A stretch of DNA of 36,413 nucleotides from an uncultured Paracoccaceae bacterium. Its GTDB lineage: Bacteria; Pseudomonadota; Alphaproteobacteria; Rhodobacterales; Rhodobacteraceae. Location of the stretch: the NCBI GenBank assembly GCA_937920555.1, contig CAKZTM010000012.1:1-36413 (forward strand), in the 5' to 3' direction. Below, piece by piece: positions 8,378-16,892 of this stretch. Every line of letters starts with the position of its first letter. Positions within the stretch are counted from its first letter, which is position 1. The notes beneath the pieces are model-generated. The model was not told the DNA's origin and ran no database searches. It was given only the letters and a program-made list of their open reading frames with translations. A program made the translations under genes and the position numbers.

Positions 8378-9118
8378 ATGAAGTTGTTAACGTTCGCAGT
8401 AAGTCTGGTGTTTCTGGCCATTCTTCCGTTTGTGGTGTCTGCCTCAGAACGCGCGGCTTGGGACTATGAGGGCCGGTTTGGGCCGGAAAACTGGGTTGAT
8501 CTTTCGACGGAGTTTGAGGCATGCGGGCGCGGTGAGCAGCAGTCGCCGGTTGATCTGGTAGGCGCGCTTGAGACCGAATTGGGCGCGATTGAGCTTCATT
8601 GGCCCAACACCGATTGGGAACTGCGCAATAATGGCCATACGGTGGCCGCCTACCCGATGGAGCAAGGCCACGCGATCATTGAAAATATGCGCTACGAGTT
8701 GGTGCATTTTCAACTTCATAACCCGTCCGAACACATGATTGGCGGTCGCAGCTACCCAATGGAGGCGCAGTTTGTGCATCAATCCAAGGCAGGTGACCTG
8801 GCGGTGATCGGGGTGATGATCAAAGGCGGCGGACGCAATCCGCTTTTCGAGACGTTTATGGCCTCCGCACCGGTTGCGAAGAACAGCAAAACCGTGCTCA
8901 GAGCGTTTGATCCGACCGAGCTTACCACGGATTTGGGGGACATATTGCGCTATGAGGGCTCTTTGACGGCACCGCCATGTACGGAAAATGTGATGTGGAC
9001 CGTTCTGACCGATCCTTTGGTGGTTTCGGATGCAGCCCTTTTGGCGTTCAACTCGCTTTTCGCACATAATTCCCGGCCGGTGCAGCCGCTCAACCGGCGC
9101 TATGTGCTTAGCGATTGA
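8378..9118 (+). CDS. Alpha-carbonic-anhydrase-like exported protein lacking zinc ligands
   Basis: The 246-residue product has a signal peptide (MKLLTFAVSLVFLAILPFVV, cut near SAS-ER) and the alpha-carbonic anhydrase fold: QQSPVDL (54-60), NNGHT with the proton-shuttle position His87, PSEH (116-119) and LTAPPCTE near the end. The zinc site is altered. Enzymes of this family read QFHFH at the first two ligands and E-x-H-x-V-H at the third; here the matching segments are HFQLH and EAQFVH, so ligand positions 94 and 119 (human CA II numbering) are Gln112 and Gln131 and only His114 remains. Both codons (CAA, CAG) are clear in the DNA. The protein is therefore probably not a carbonic anhydrase but a periplasmic binding or structural homologue, as in the animal CA-related proteins. 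Earlier in-frame ATGs would destroy the signal peptide. Confidence 0.85.
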   Translation: MKLLTFAVSLVFLAILPFVVSASERAAWDYEGRFGPENWVDLSTEFEACGRGEQQSPVDLVGALETELGAIELHWPNTDWELRNNGHTVAAYPMEQGHAIIENMRYELVHFQLHNPSEHMIGGRSYPMEAQFVHQSKAGDLAVIGVMIKGGGRNPLFETFMASAPVAKNSKTVLRAFDPTELTTDLGDILRYEGSLTAPPCTENVMWTVLTDPLVVSDAALLAFNSLFAHNSRPVQPLNRRYVLSD

Positions 9119-9192
9119 GCGATACCTCTGGACGCCGCCGCCTTGGCTGATTATCTGGAAGTTGCTCCCTCAGATACAAAAAGGCTCATCTC

Positions 9193-11205
9193 ATGAACCC
9201 GCTTCTCGCTGACTGGACCGGACAGTTTGAAATGCCACCTTTTGGTGCGTTTTCGGATACGGATTTTGAACCCGCGTTTGATGCGGCTTTTGAAGCAGCG
9301 CGTGCGGATGTGGCGCGGATTGCGGATAATCCTGAGCCTGCCAGTTTCGCCAACACCATCGAGGCCATGGAAAAAGACAGCGATCTTTTGGACCGGGTCG
9401 GGTCGATCTTCTTCAACCTGTCGAGTGCCGATACAAATGACGCCCGCGAGGCCATTCAGCGCGATTTGTCGCCCCGCTATGCCGCATTTCATTCTGAGAC
9501 GATGATGAACACCGCGTTGTTTGCGCGGGTTAAGGCGGTCTATGAGGGCAATGGGGACCTGTCGGCACAGCAGCGCGTGGTAACTGAGAAATATTACAAA
9601 ATGTTTGTGCGCGCCGGGGCCAACTTGGAAGGGCGCGCGCGCGACCGGTTTAAGGCGGTCATGCAGCGTTTGGCGGAGTTGGGCACCACGTTTTCGCAAA
9701 ATGTGCTGGCCGAGGAGCGTGGTTGGGATTTGGCGCTGAGCCAAGAGGATATGGACGGCTTGCCGGAGTTTTTGGTGTCGGCTTTGAAGTCGAGCGCTCA
9801 GGCGCGGGACAAAGACGGGTATTTGCTGACCCTGACCCCATCGCTTATCGGGCCTTTCTTGCAGTTTTCTCCGCGCCGGGATTTGCGTGAGGCGGTTTTT
9901 GCGGCTTGGACGGCGCGCGGTGCCAATGGCGGGGATCACGACAACGGGGAAGTCATCAAGGAGACCTTGGAGCTTCGCGCGGAGCGGGCGCAAATCCTGG
10001 GCTATGCGGATTTTGCCTCATTCAAGCTGGAAGAGGAGATGGCCAAAACCCCCGGCGCGGTGCGTGATCTACTGGAGGCGGTTTGGGAACCGGCGAAGGC
10101 GCGTTCTATTCAGGATGCCAAAGTATTGGCGCAATTGATGAAGCAGGACGGGGTGAATGATACGTTTCGCCCGTCCGACTGGGCCTATTATGCGGAAAAA
10201 CGCAAGCAGGCCGAGCATGATCTCGATGAGGCAGAGTTGAAGCCGTATCTGCAACTGGACAATATGATTGCCGCTTCTTTTGATTGTGCGACCCGGCTTT
10301 TCGGCCTTGAGTTCGAGGAGATTTCGGCGCCGCTTTATCACGCGGATGCGCGGGCTTGGGAGGTCAAAAAGGGCGACCGTCATATCGGCGTTTTCATCGG
10401 CGATTATTTCGCGCGGGCGTCCAAACGCTCGGGCGCGTGGTGTTCGCGGTTTCGCGCCCAATCCAACATGGAGCGGGATATTCGCCCCATTGTCGTAAAT
10501 GTTTGTAATTTTGCCAAAGCTCCGGCGGGGCAGCCAACGCTTTTGTCCTTTGATGATGCGCGCACGCTTTTTCATGAGTTCGGCCATGCGCTTCATTCGC
10601 TATTGTCTGACGTGCATTACCCGATGATTTCAGGAACTTCTGTGGCCAGAGATTTCGTCGAGCTGCCAAGTCAGCTTTATGAGCATTGGCTCAGTGTGCC
10701 AGAGGTTCTGTCCAAGCATGCGCTCCATGCCGATACCGGTAAGGCGATGCCGCCTGAGATGGTTCAAAAAGTGCTGGCGGCGGAGAATGCCGATCAGGGT
10801 TACGCCACAGTAACCTATGTGGCCAGCGCGATTGTGGATATTGATTTTCACACCGGTGCCGCGCCGGCTGATCCGATAGCGGCTCAGGCGGAAACATTGG
10901 CGCGTTTGGGTATGCCGCCTGAGTTGACCATGCGCCATGCGGCGACCCATTTTCAGCATGTGTTTTCAGGCGACGGGTATTCCAGCGGGTACTATTCTTA
11001 CATGTGGTCGGAGGTCATGGACGCGGACGCGTTTGAGGCATTTGAGGAGGCGGGCGATCCGTTTGATGCAGCAACTGCCGCCCGGTTGGAGGAATTTGTG
11101 TATTCCGCGGGCGGCTCGCGCGATCCGGCCGAGCTTTATGTTGCGTTTCGGGGTGCGATGCCGTCGGTGGCTGCGCTTTTGAAGGGGCGCGGGTTGGCTG
11201 CTTGA
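9193..11205 (+). CDS. dcp: M3-family peptidyl-dipeptidase (Dcp-like)
   Basis: A 670-residue zinc metallopeptidase of family M3, which removes dipeptides from the C-terminus of peptides or degrades short oligopeptides. The zinc motif HEFGH is at 461-465, in the expected last third, and the following SGTSVARDFVELPSQ and YEHW segments form the substrate cleft. Several stretches (RVGSIFFNLSSADTND, HDLDEAELKPYLQL) resemble enterobacterial Dcp more than oligopeptidase A. Length is normal. No signal peptide is seen, so a cytoplasmic enzyme is likely. The ATG follows AAAAAGG. It lies 74 bases after the carbonic-anhydrase-like gene and ends four bases from the end of a convergent gene. Confidence 0.88.
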   Translation: MNPLLADWTGQFEMPPFGAFSDTDFEPAFDAAFEAARADVARIADNPEPASFANTIEAMEKDSDLLDRVGSIFFNLSSADTNDAREAIQRDLSPRYAAFHSETMMNTALFARVKAVYEGNGDLSAQQRVVTEKYYKMFVRAGANLEGRARDRFKAVMQRLAELGTTFSQNVLAEERGWDLALSQEDMDGLPEFLVSALKSSAQARDKDGYLLTLTPSLIGPFLQFSPRRDLREAVFAAWTARGANGGDHDNGEVIKETLELRAERAQILGYADFASFKLEEEMAKTPGAVRDLLEAVWEPAKARSIQDAKVLAQLMKQDGVNDTFRPSDWAYYAEKRKQAEHDLDEAELKPYLQLDNMIAASFDCATRLFGLEFEEISAPLYHADARAWEVKKGDRHIGVFIGDYFARASKRSGAWCSRFRAQSNMERDIRPIVVNVCNFAKAPAGQPTLLSFDDARTLFHEFGHALHSLLSDVHYPMISGTSVARDFVELPSQLYEHWLSVPEVLSKHALHADTGKAMPPEMVQKVLAAENADQGYATVTYVASAIVDIDFHTGAAPADPIAAQAETLARLGMPPELTMRHAATHFQHVFSGDGYSSGYYSYMWSEVMDADAFEAFEEAGDPFDAATAARLEEFVYSAGGSRDPAELYVAFRGAMPSVAALLKGRGLAA

Positions 11206-11209
11206 GCGA

Positions 11210-12046
11210 CTAGAACCACTGGCCCGGTTCCATCAGGCCAAGCTCCATCAATTGTTGGGACGTCCAGTTGAACTTGGCGGAGCGATCCCAGACGAAGTTC
11301 TCGATTGCATGGGTTGAGTCGGGGTTGTTGATTAAGGATTTAGCGACCCGAAACGAGGCCACGCAAAAGGTCATATTGTGGTGCCACGGACAGGCGATTG
11401 TGTTCATCTCAGGGTCATTGAAAAGACCGGCTTCGTTCATGCGCAGGCCGGTTTTGGCCCTAAAAAATGCTATTCGATCAATCCTTTGGCGGGTCCATTC
11501 GATATGTTCTGCATAGCGCCATTTCAAACCGCCAAAGACATCGATCTGACGTTCCAATTGCACAGGCCCGTCAAACCGGTTGCGGCTGAAATATCCGTCT
11601 TGGTCAAAATAGGCATCCTCGGCGGCAAGTGAGGCGGCCCCCCGGTCGATCTGGGACGGATAAAGATCGACGGTTGTGCAAAAGACAGCCTCGCGGCGTT
11701 CTTCGGTGATGAATTGTGCGGCGTCTGCGATGGACCGCCCTTCGCAAAATGGAAAGTACAGGTATTCGGCGTTGTGGCCCAGATAAATCCAGCGCCCGTT
11801 CAATGGATCGAGCATCGGATTGATGAGGTCATGCAATGTCGCGCTGGCGCGGACTTTAAGCGAGACCGCGCCCTCTGTATGGCTTTGATCGTGGGTCAAG
11901 ACCAACACGTTGTTGAACCCAATGGTGCGGGCATGGGCAACAGTTCTGGCCAAATCAGTGCCGTCTTCGTCACGAATAATCGCAACGGGTCCCGGTCCAA
12001 GTGCATTGATCGCGTCGGATGCTCGGGTGTGGGGCGTGTCGGTCAT
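11210..12046 (-). CDS. Unknown 278-residue protein, possibly glycosyltransferase-like
   Basis: A soluble protein without signal peptide or membrane helices. The N-terminal 100 residues alternate strands and helices (VAIIRDEDGTDLARTVAHARTIG, then VLVLTH), which resembles the nucleotide-sugar-binding half of family 2 glycosyltransferases of the type that start with a core domain and carry a LGHNAEYL-like segment. The C-terminal half is rich in aromatic residues and charged. I see no clear DxD motif, so the assignment is weak. The ATG has no good ribosome site; an in-frame start farther in is possible. It is convergent with dcp and divergent from the mucR-like gene. Substrate and role are unknown. 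Confidence 0.6.
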   Translation of the reverse strand: MTDTPHTRASDAINALGPGPVAIIRDEDGTDLARTVAHARTIGFNNVLVLTHDQSHTEGAVSLKVRASATLHDLINPMLDPLNGRWIYLGHNAEYLYFPFCEGRSIADAAQFITEERREAVFCTTVDLYPSQIDRGAASLAAEDAYFDQDGYFSRNRFDGPVQLERQIDVFGGLKWRYAEHIEWTRQRIDRIAFFRAKTGLRMNEAGLFNDPEMNTIACPWHHNMTFCVASFRVAKSLINNPDSTHAIENFVWDRSAKFNWTSQQLMELGLMEPGQWF

Positions 12047-12410
12047 GGTTTGATTTTTTGGAGCATTCGGGCCTCCGCTTCAAGCTCCATTCGTATTATC
12101 GAGCGTTTCAAACTGTAGATTGCGGATGGGTAGAAGAAGTTGAAATAAAGGTACTAAAATAGAAGGGTCCGCAAATAAGTCTGCATTAACAACTCTGACG
12201 TGCAAGAAAACCCCTCAAAATTGTGAGTTGGTAGATGGGGTTTTTGCGTTGACAGTTTCAAGTATTTACTGATGATTGCGCGAATGCTGTAAAAGTGCGA
12301 TTTGGTAATTTGGACGTTTGCTTGCAAAAAAAGGTTCAACTTATCTAGTTCGATTGCGGCAGTACTAAACACACAACACACACAACAACATGCACCAGAA
12401 AGTAGCTGAA
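12047..12410 (+). other. AT-rich divergent intergenic region upstream of mucR-like gene
   Basis: About 360 bases without a believable gene. It is clearly AT-richer than its surroundings, contains an A7 run near 12327 and an AC-repeat tract (12368-12389) just before the regulator. A minus-strand frame at 12154-12381 has no ribosome site and an unlikely product. MucR/Ros proteins bind AT-rich DNA and often repress their own genes, so this is a natural place for autoregulation. Confidence 0.5.
12249..12276 (+). promoter_or_regulatory. Candidate sigma-70 promoter for mucR-like gene
   Basis: A perfect -35 (TTGACA, 12249-12254) is followed after 16 bases by GATGAT (12271-12276), which matches four of six -10 positions. 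It would give a leader of about 130 bases. The match is by eye only. Confidence 0.35.
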
Positions 12411-12833
12411 ATGTCAGAGGAACAAATAATCGACAAGGGTGAAATCCTTGGTCTTATGACTGAGATTGTATCGTCCCATGTGTCGAATAACCCGGTTGCG
12501 GCGGCTGATTTGCCGGGTTTGATTGAAGTCGTTTACACAAAACTTGCCGATTTAGGCGGCGCGGGTCAGTATCCCAAGGAGGAGTTGGTTCCGGCGGTTC
12601 CGATCAAAAAGTCGGTGACGGACGATTATATTTACTGTCTGGAGGATGGTAAGAAGCTCAAAATGCTAAAGCGTCATTTGATGACTGCTTATGGCATGAC
12701 GCCAGAGGACTACCGGGCAAAGTGGGGGCTAAAGCCCGACTACCCGATGGTGGCGCCGAATTACGCCATGAAGCGTCAGCAATTGGCAAAGAAGATCGGT
12801 TTGGGGCGTAAGCCACGGGTCGCCAAGACCTGA
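12411..12833 (+). CDS. Ros/MucR-family transcriptional regulator with degenerate zinc finger
   Basis: The 140-residue product has the MucR layout: an N-terminal helical region (EILGLMTEIVSSHVSNNP), used by the family for oligomerisation, and a C-terminal DNA-binding region (YIYCLEDGKKLKMLKRHL, then MTPEDYRAKWGLKPDYPMVAPNY). MucR proteins are global silencers of surface, motility and symbiosis genes that bind AT-rich DNA. The finger normally has Cys-x2-Cys and two histidines; here it reads CLED and RHLMTAYG, so the second Cys is Asp and the second His is lost. Zinc-poor or zinc-free relatives are known from Mesorhizobium, so function is likely kept. The start at MSEEQ was preferred; an ATG seven codons earlier lies in the AC tract. 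Neither start has a strong ribosome site. Confidence 0.88.
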   Translation: MSEEQIIDKGEILGLMTEIVSSHVSNNPVAAADLPGLIEVVYTKLADLGGAGQYPKEELVPAVPIKKSVTDDYIYCLEDGKKLKMLKRHLMTAYGMTPEDYRAKWGLKPDYPMVAPNYAMKRQQLAKKIGLGRKPRVAKT

Positions 12834-12932
12834 TACCAGCTCCATTGCGGAGCACGACCAAATTGCGATAAGAGCGGCGGGACAAACGGGTCTCGCCGTT
12901 TTGGTTTTCAATGACGCGTTTAAGGAAATGTG

Positions 12933-14255
12933 ATGTCAGACCGCAAGAAGCTCTTCATCAAGACATATGGGTGTCAGATGAATGTCTATGACAGCGAGCG
13001 CATGGCGGCGTCCTTGGACAAGGCCGGCTATGACCAGACAGATGAGGTGGCTGAGGCCGATATGGTCCTGCTCAACACCTGCCACATCCGTGAGAAAGCG
13101 GCTGAAAAGGTCTATTCCGAGCTTGGGCGGATCAAGGAGTTGAGGGTTGCAAAGCCGGATTTGAAGATAGGCGTTGCCGGGTGTGTGGCGCAGGCAGAGG
13201 GCGAAGAGATCGTGCGGCGTCAGCCCGCAGTTGATTTGGTCGTTGGCCCGCAAGCCTATCACAATTTGCCTGCCATGCTTGATGCGCTCAAGCCCGGCAA
13301 GCCGGTCATCAACACGGATTTTCCGGCAGAAGACAAGTTTGATCATTTGCCCGATGATCGCCGGGCGCGGCGTGCGCCTTCGGCTTTTTTGACGGTTCAG
13401 GAGGGGTGCGACAAGTTTTGTGCCTTCTGCGTTGTGCCATACACGCGCGGGGCCGAAGTCTCGCGGCCAGTTGCGCGGATTTTGAGTGAGGCCAAGGATT
13501 TGGTGTCGCGCGGTGTGGCTGAGATCACCTTGCTGGGGCAAAATGTGAATGCCTATCACGGCGAGGGCCCGGACGGTGAGATGGGGCTTGCGGCGTTGAT
13601 CCGCGCCTTGGCGGAGATTGAGGGTTTGGAGCGGATCCGGTTCACAACGTCCCATCCCAACGACATGGAAGATGATCTAATTGCTGCGCATGGTGAGATC
13701 GACAAGCTGATGCCTTATTTGCATCTGCCGGTTCAATCTGGATCTGACAGTGTTCTAAAAGCGATGAACCGCAAACACACCGCTGAGAGCTATTTCACCT
13801 TGATTGAGCGCATTCGCGCGGCGCGCCCTGACATTGCGTTGTCCGGTGATTTCATTGTTGGCTTTCCCGGTGAAACAGAAGCGGATTTTCAGGCGACATT
13901 GGATTTGGTGGAGCGGGTTGAGTACGCGCAGGCGTTTAGTTTCAAGTATTCTGCGCGCCCCGGCACACCGGCGGCAGACCGCGAAGAGGTGCCCGAGGAC
14001 GTAAAATCGGAGCGTTTGGCGCGTTTGCAGGCATTGCTATTGCAACAGCAGCGGGCGTTTCAAGAGAGTGTGGTCGGTCGTGTTTTGCCGGTTCTGTTGG
14101 AAAAGCCGGGTCGCAAGGACGGTCAATTGATCGGGAAATCGCCTTACTTACAGGCTGTTCATCTGGATGCGGCGCCCGAGTTGATTGGCACAATTCAGCA
14201 GGTTCGGATTGTGTCTTCTAAGTCGAACTCTTTGTCAGGCGAACTGATGGGTTAA
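12933..14255 (+). CDS. miaB: tRNA-2-methylthio-N6-isopentenyladenosine synthase
   Basis: A 440-residue radical SAM methylthiotransferase that adds a methylthio group to i6A37 in tRNAs reading codons that start with U. The N-terminal UPF0004 domain carries the auxiliary cluster cysteines Cys14 (YGCQMN), Cys50 (NTCHIRE) and Cys84 (AGCVAQ). The radical SAM triad Cys159/Cys163/Cys166 sits in [17 protein letters not shown], and a TRAM domain occupies about the last 65 residues. The ATG follows AAGGAAA; a GTG one codon earlier is the alternative. [10 protein letters not shown]-type sequence distinguishes MiaB from RimO and MtaB. It lies about 100 bases after the mucR-like gene. Confidence 0.95.
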   Translation: MSDRKKLFIKTYGCQMNVYDSERMAASLDKAGYDQTDEVAEADMVLLNTCHIREKAAEKVYSELGRIKELRVAKPDLKIGVAGCVAQAEGEEIVRRQPAVDLVVGPQAYHNLPAMLDALKPGKPVINTDFPAEDKFDHLPDDRRARRAPSAFLTVQEGCDKFCAFCVVPYTRGAEVSRPVARILSEAKDLVSRGVAEITLLGQNVNAYHGEGPDGEMGLAALIRALAEIEGLERIRFTTSHPNDMEDDLIAAHGEIDKLMPYLHLPVQSGSDSVLKAMNRKHTAESYFTLIERIRAARPDIALSGDFIVGFPGETEADFQATLDLVERVEYAQAFSFKYSARPGTPAADREEVPEDVKSERLARLQALLLQQQRAFQESVVGRVLPVLLEKPGRKDGQLIGKSPYLQAVHLDAAPELIGTIQQVRIVSSKSNSLSGELMG

Positions 14256-14371
14256 ATTTACCCTTTTGACCTGTGAAAAACCTGACTATAACCAAAACAA
14301 AGCGCGTGCGACGAGATATGACACGCACAATTAGAGTACGTCGAATGACGGGATACTGGAGGCAACTTAGA

Positions 14372-14968
14372 ATGGGACGTCATCTGGCAGGCGCTTTTAT
14401 AGCGCTGGTGTTGAGTTTGGGATCCTATCAGGCGGCATCTGCGCAGGGATTTTTTGAATCTATCACAGATATTTTCCGCGGCAGTGATGCGGGATCAGAT
14501 GGTGGCCGAGAGTTGCGTGCGACGATCTGGGTCGATCCTGACGGCTGCGAGCATTGGGTAATGGATGACGGCCTTGAGGGGTTCATGTCGTCCCATTTGG
14601 ACCGGGACGGCAAACCTGTTTGCCGGGGTGCCGGGACAACCAACAGCGTTTGCAAGACTTTGGACTCGGCGGCAACGTTCGCGATTGGCAGTGCAAAGAT
14701 CAAACCGGCGGCTGTTGAGGAGATTAAAGCGTTTCTCGGACCGCTTTTGGGCAAGTCCATTGTGATCAACGGGCACACGGATAACACTGGCTCGGATAGC
14801 GCGAATTTGGAATTGTCGTTGCGCCGCGCGATCGCGGTTGCTGAGATCGCTGAGGAAATGGGTGTGAATTCAGAGCCGCGCGGCTACGGCGAGCAAGTGC
14901 CGTTGGCGTCGAATGATACTGCTGCAGGGCGCGCCATGAACCGTCGCGTTGAGTTGACATGCTCGTAA
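14372..14968 (+). CDS. OmpA-domain envelope protein
   Basis: A 198-residue exported protein. A signal peptide (hydrophobic 5-18, cleavage near AASA-QG at 24) is followed by a short module at 51-85 reading WVDPDGCEHW, DDGLEG and KPVCR, then an OmpA/Pal-type peptidoglycan-binding domain from about 97. In that domain Asp137 (GHTDNTG) and Arg152 (LSLRRA) are the residues that grip diaminopimelate. It is probably a periplasmic or outer-membrane-associated cell-wall tether. The ATG with GGAGG nine bases upstream was chosen over a start 33 codons earlier that would put an arginine-rich stretch before the signal peptide. The module at 51-85 recurs in the lipoprotein encoded next. Confidence 0.85.
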   Translation: MGRHLAGAFIALVLSLGSYQAASAQGFFESITDIFRGSDAGSDGGRELRATIWVDPDGCEHWVMDDGLEGFMSSHLDRDGKPVCRGAGTTNSVCKTLDSAATFAIGSAKIKPAAVEEIKAFLGPLLGKSIVINGHTDNTGSDSANLELSLRRAIAVAEIAEEMGVNSEPRGYGEQVPLASNDTAAGRAMNRRVELTCS

Positions 14969-14990
14969 AACGGCAGGGGTGGAGAACGTC

Positions 14991-15272
14991 ATGACATATA
15001 CAAAGAAACTGTCCCTGGTGGTTGTAATGGCTGTTTTGAGCGGCTGTGCGACCGATACGACCACCGATAGTGGTTTGGATTCGGGATCACTCTCACTGAT
15101 GCGTGCAGGTATCTGGATTGATCCCAATGGTTGTGATCACTGGATTATCGACGACGGGGTGGAGGGGTATCTTTCGCCGCGTCTACGTCCTGACGGAACG
15201 CCGGTGTGTCGCGAAGAGTTCGACGTCAACAGCACGTTTGACTTTGACCGTAAGGTGATTGGCGACAGCTAA
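14991..15272 (+). CDS. Lipoprotein, truncated paralogue of the OmpA-like neighbour
   Basis: The 93-residue product has a lipoprotein signal ending in VLSGC (acylated Cys19), then at 40-74 the same module as the preceding protein (WIDPNGCDHW, DDGVEG, TPVCR). After the module it reads NSTFDFDRKVIGDS and stops; this resembles the start of the neighbour's OmpA domain (SAATFAIGSAKI), so it looks like a copy cut off at the domain's first strand. No frameshifted remainder of an OmpA domain is found downstream. GGAG lies six bases before the ATG. It is 22 bases behind the OmpA gene, so both are probably co-transcribed. The function of the module is unknown; conserved Cys, His and Trp could bind a metal or form a disulfide. 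Confidence 0.8.
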   Translation: MTYTKKLSLVVVMAVLSGCATDTTTDSGLDSGSLSLMRAGIWIDPNGCDHWIIDDGVEGYLSPRLRPDGTPVCREEFDVNSTFDFDRKVIGDS

Positions 15273-15357
15273 TTTTAGAGCGCGCTTCTGGGTTGCAGCG
15301 TGATCGTCTGTGCGTCACCATAGGCGTGTAAATGAATCACCAATTTTGGAGTGAGCT

Positions 15358-16371
15358 TTGGCGGACATCGCCTCTAGTGAAGTGACATCTTCTGAACCTG
15401 TTGCCATCGCGCTCGATTTTCCTGACAACCGACTGCTGATAGACTTGTGCGGCGAGTTTGATCGCAATCTTGCTCAGGTCGAGCAGGCGTTGGGCGTGCA
15501 AATCGTTCATCGTGGCAATCAGTTGGAAGTTGTGGGCCCTGCTGACGCGCAAGCGCAGGCGGCAGAGGCTTTGAACGCCATGTATGAGCGGTTAGAGGGC
15601 GGGCGCGCTCTGGAGAAGGGCGATATCGAGGCGGCGCTTCGGTTTGGCAGCTCTGACAGCGGCGAGGCTATTGCCGATGCCAGTCAGCTTGAAATGTTCA
15701 AGGGGGGGCGTGTTGAAATCCGCACCCGCAAAAAGCCGGTGGAGCCGCGCACCGAGCGGCAAAAGCAATATGTTGCTCAGTTGTTTTCCAATGAATTGGT
15801 GTTTGGGATCGGGCCTGCTGGCACTGGCAAGACCTATTTGGCGGTTGCGGCTGCGGTGTCGCTGTTCCTTGATGGGCATGTGGACAAGATTGTGTTGTCG
15901 CGGCCTGCTGTTGAGGCGGGTGAGCGTCTGGGCTTTTTGCCCGGTGACATGAAAGACAAGGTCGATCCTTACATGCAGCCGCTTTATGACGCTTTGGCGG
16001 ATTTCTTGCCGGGCAAGCAGTTGGCCAAGCTGATTGAAGACAAGCGGATCGAGATCGCTCCGTTGGCGTTCATGCGTGGACGGACGTTGTCCAATGCATT
16101 TGTGGTTCTTGATGAGGGCCAGAACGCCACGGCGATGCAAATGAAGATGTTTCTGACCCGGTTGGGTGAGGGGTCCCGGATGGCGATTACGGGTGATGTC
16201 ACGCAGATCGATCTGCCCAGAGGCCAGCCATCGGGCTTGGTGGAAGCCATGAACATTCTCAAAGATGTTGAGCAGATCGGGTTCAGTTATTTCACGTCCA
16301 CTGATGTTGTGCGCCATCCCTTGGTTGCCAAGATCATCCGTGCCTATGAGGCTGCATCAAACCAGTCATGA
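15358..16371 (+). CDS. phoH: PhoH-like ATPase (YbeZ)
   Basis: A 337-residue PhoH/YbeZ ATPase. An N-terminal KH-like RNA-binding stretch (about 20-80) precedes the ATPase core with Walker A GPAGTGKT at 152-159 and the Walker B region VVLDEGQNAT. YbeZ works with the YbeY nuclease in ribosome maturation and quality control. The start is a TTG with GGAG six bases upstream; the first in-frame ATG lies about 74 codons in and would cut the KH-like region. The gene overlaps ybeY by four bases (ATGA), the usual order in alphaproteobacteria. Confidence 0.93.
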   Translation: MADIASSEVTSSEPVAIALDFPDNRLLIDLCGEFDRNLAQVEQALGVQIVHRGNQLEVVGPADAQAQAAEALNAMYERLEGGRALEKGDIEAALRFGSSDSGEAIADASQLEMFKGGRVEIRTRKKPVEPRTERQKQYVAQLFSNELVFGIGPAGTGKTYLAVAAAVSLFLDGHVDKIVLSRPAVEAGERLGFLPGDMKDKVDPYMQPLYDALADFLPGKQLAKLIEDKRIEIAPLAFMRGRTLSNAFVVLDEGQNATAMQMKMFLTRLGEGSRMAITGDVTQIDLPRGQPSGLVEAMNILKDVEQIGFSYFTSTDVVRHPLVAKIIRAYEAASNQS

Positions 16372-16853
16372 GCGGCCAAGTTATCATTGAGCTTTCCATT
16401 GAGGAGCCGCTTTGGGTGCCTTTGGAGCTAAGTGCTTTGGCGCAACGGGCCTGCGAGGCGGCAGCAACGGTTTTGCGTCTGCCTATTGCGTGCGAGGTTT
16501 CTATTTTGGCCGCCAACGATGATCGTATCTCGGGGCTGAATGAGGAATTTCGCGGCAAACCTGTTCCCACAAATGTGTTGTCATGGCCATCTGAGGATTT
16601 GGCCGGTGCTCCTGGCGAAGCGCCCAAGCCGCCCCGTGACCCGGAGATCGGTGATATTGCGCTTGCCTACGAGACTTGTGCCCGCGAAGCGACTGAGTTC
16701 GGCAGAACCCTGCATAATCATGTGACGCATTTGATTGTTCATGGGTTTTTACATCTTTTGGGCTATGATCACGAGAACGACGAAGATGCCACAGTGATGG
16801 AAGGCCTCGAAATTCAGGCCCTTGAAACTCTTGGCATAGAGAACCCATATTAG
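16368..16853 (+). CDS. ybeY: Endoribonuclease YbeY, rRNA maturation factor
   Basis: A 161-residue single-domain zinc endoribonuclease needed for 3' processing of 16S rRNA and for 70S quality control. The signature HGFLHLLGYDH near residue 125-135 supplies the three metal-binding histidines. Length is normal. Translation is probably coupled to phoH through the shared ATGA, and corC follows about 40 bases later. Confidence 0.95.
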   Translation: MSGQVIIELSIEEPLWVPLELSALAQRACEAAATVLRLPIACEVSILAANDDRISGLNEEFRGKPVPTNVLSWPSEDLAGAPGEAPKPPRDPEIGDIALAYETCAREATEFGRTLHNHVTHLIVHGFLHLLGYDHENDEDATVMEGLEIQALETLGIENPY

Positions 16854-16892
16854 GACGGGCATCGAATTGCCGATTTTTGGACAGCGAGAGTA

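Noticed and set aside
12154-12381. Minus-strand open frame in the mucR upstream region
   Set aside because: Overlaps the candidate promoter, lacks a ribosome site and has an AT-driven composition.
15273-15357. Remnant of an OmpA domain after the lipoprotein gene
   Set aside because: Looked for a frameshifted continuation; the bases between the lipoprotein stop and phoH show none.
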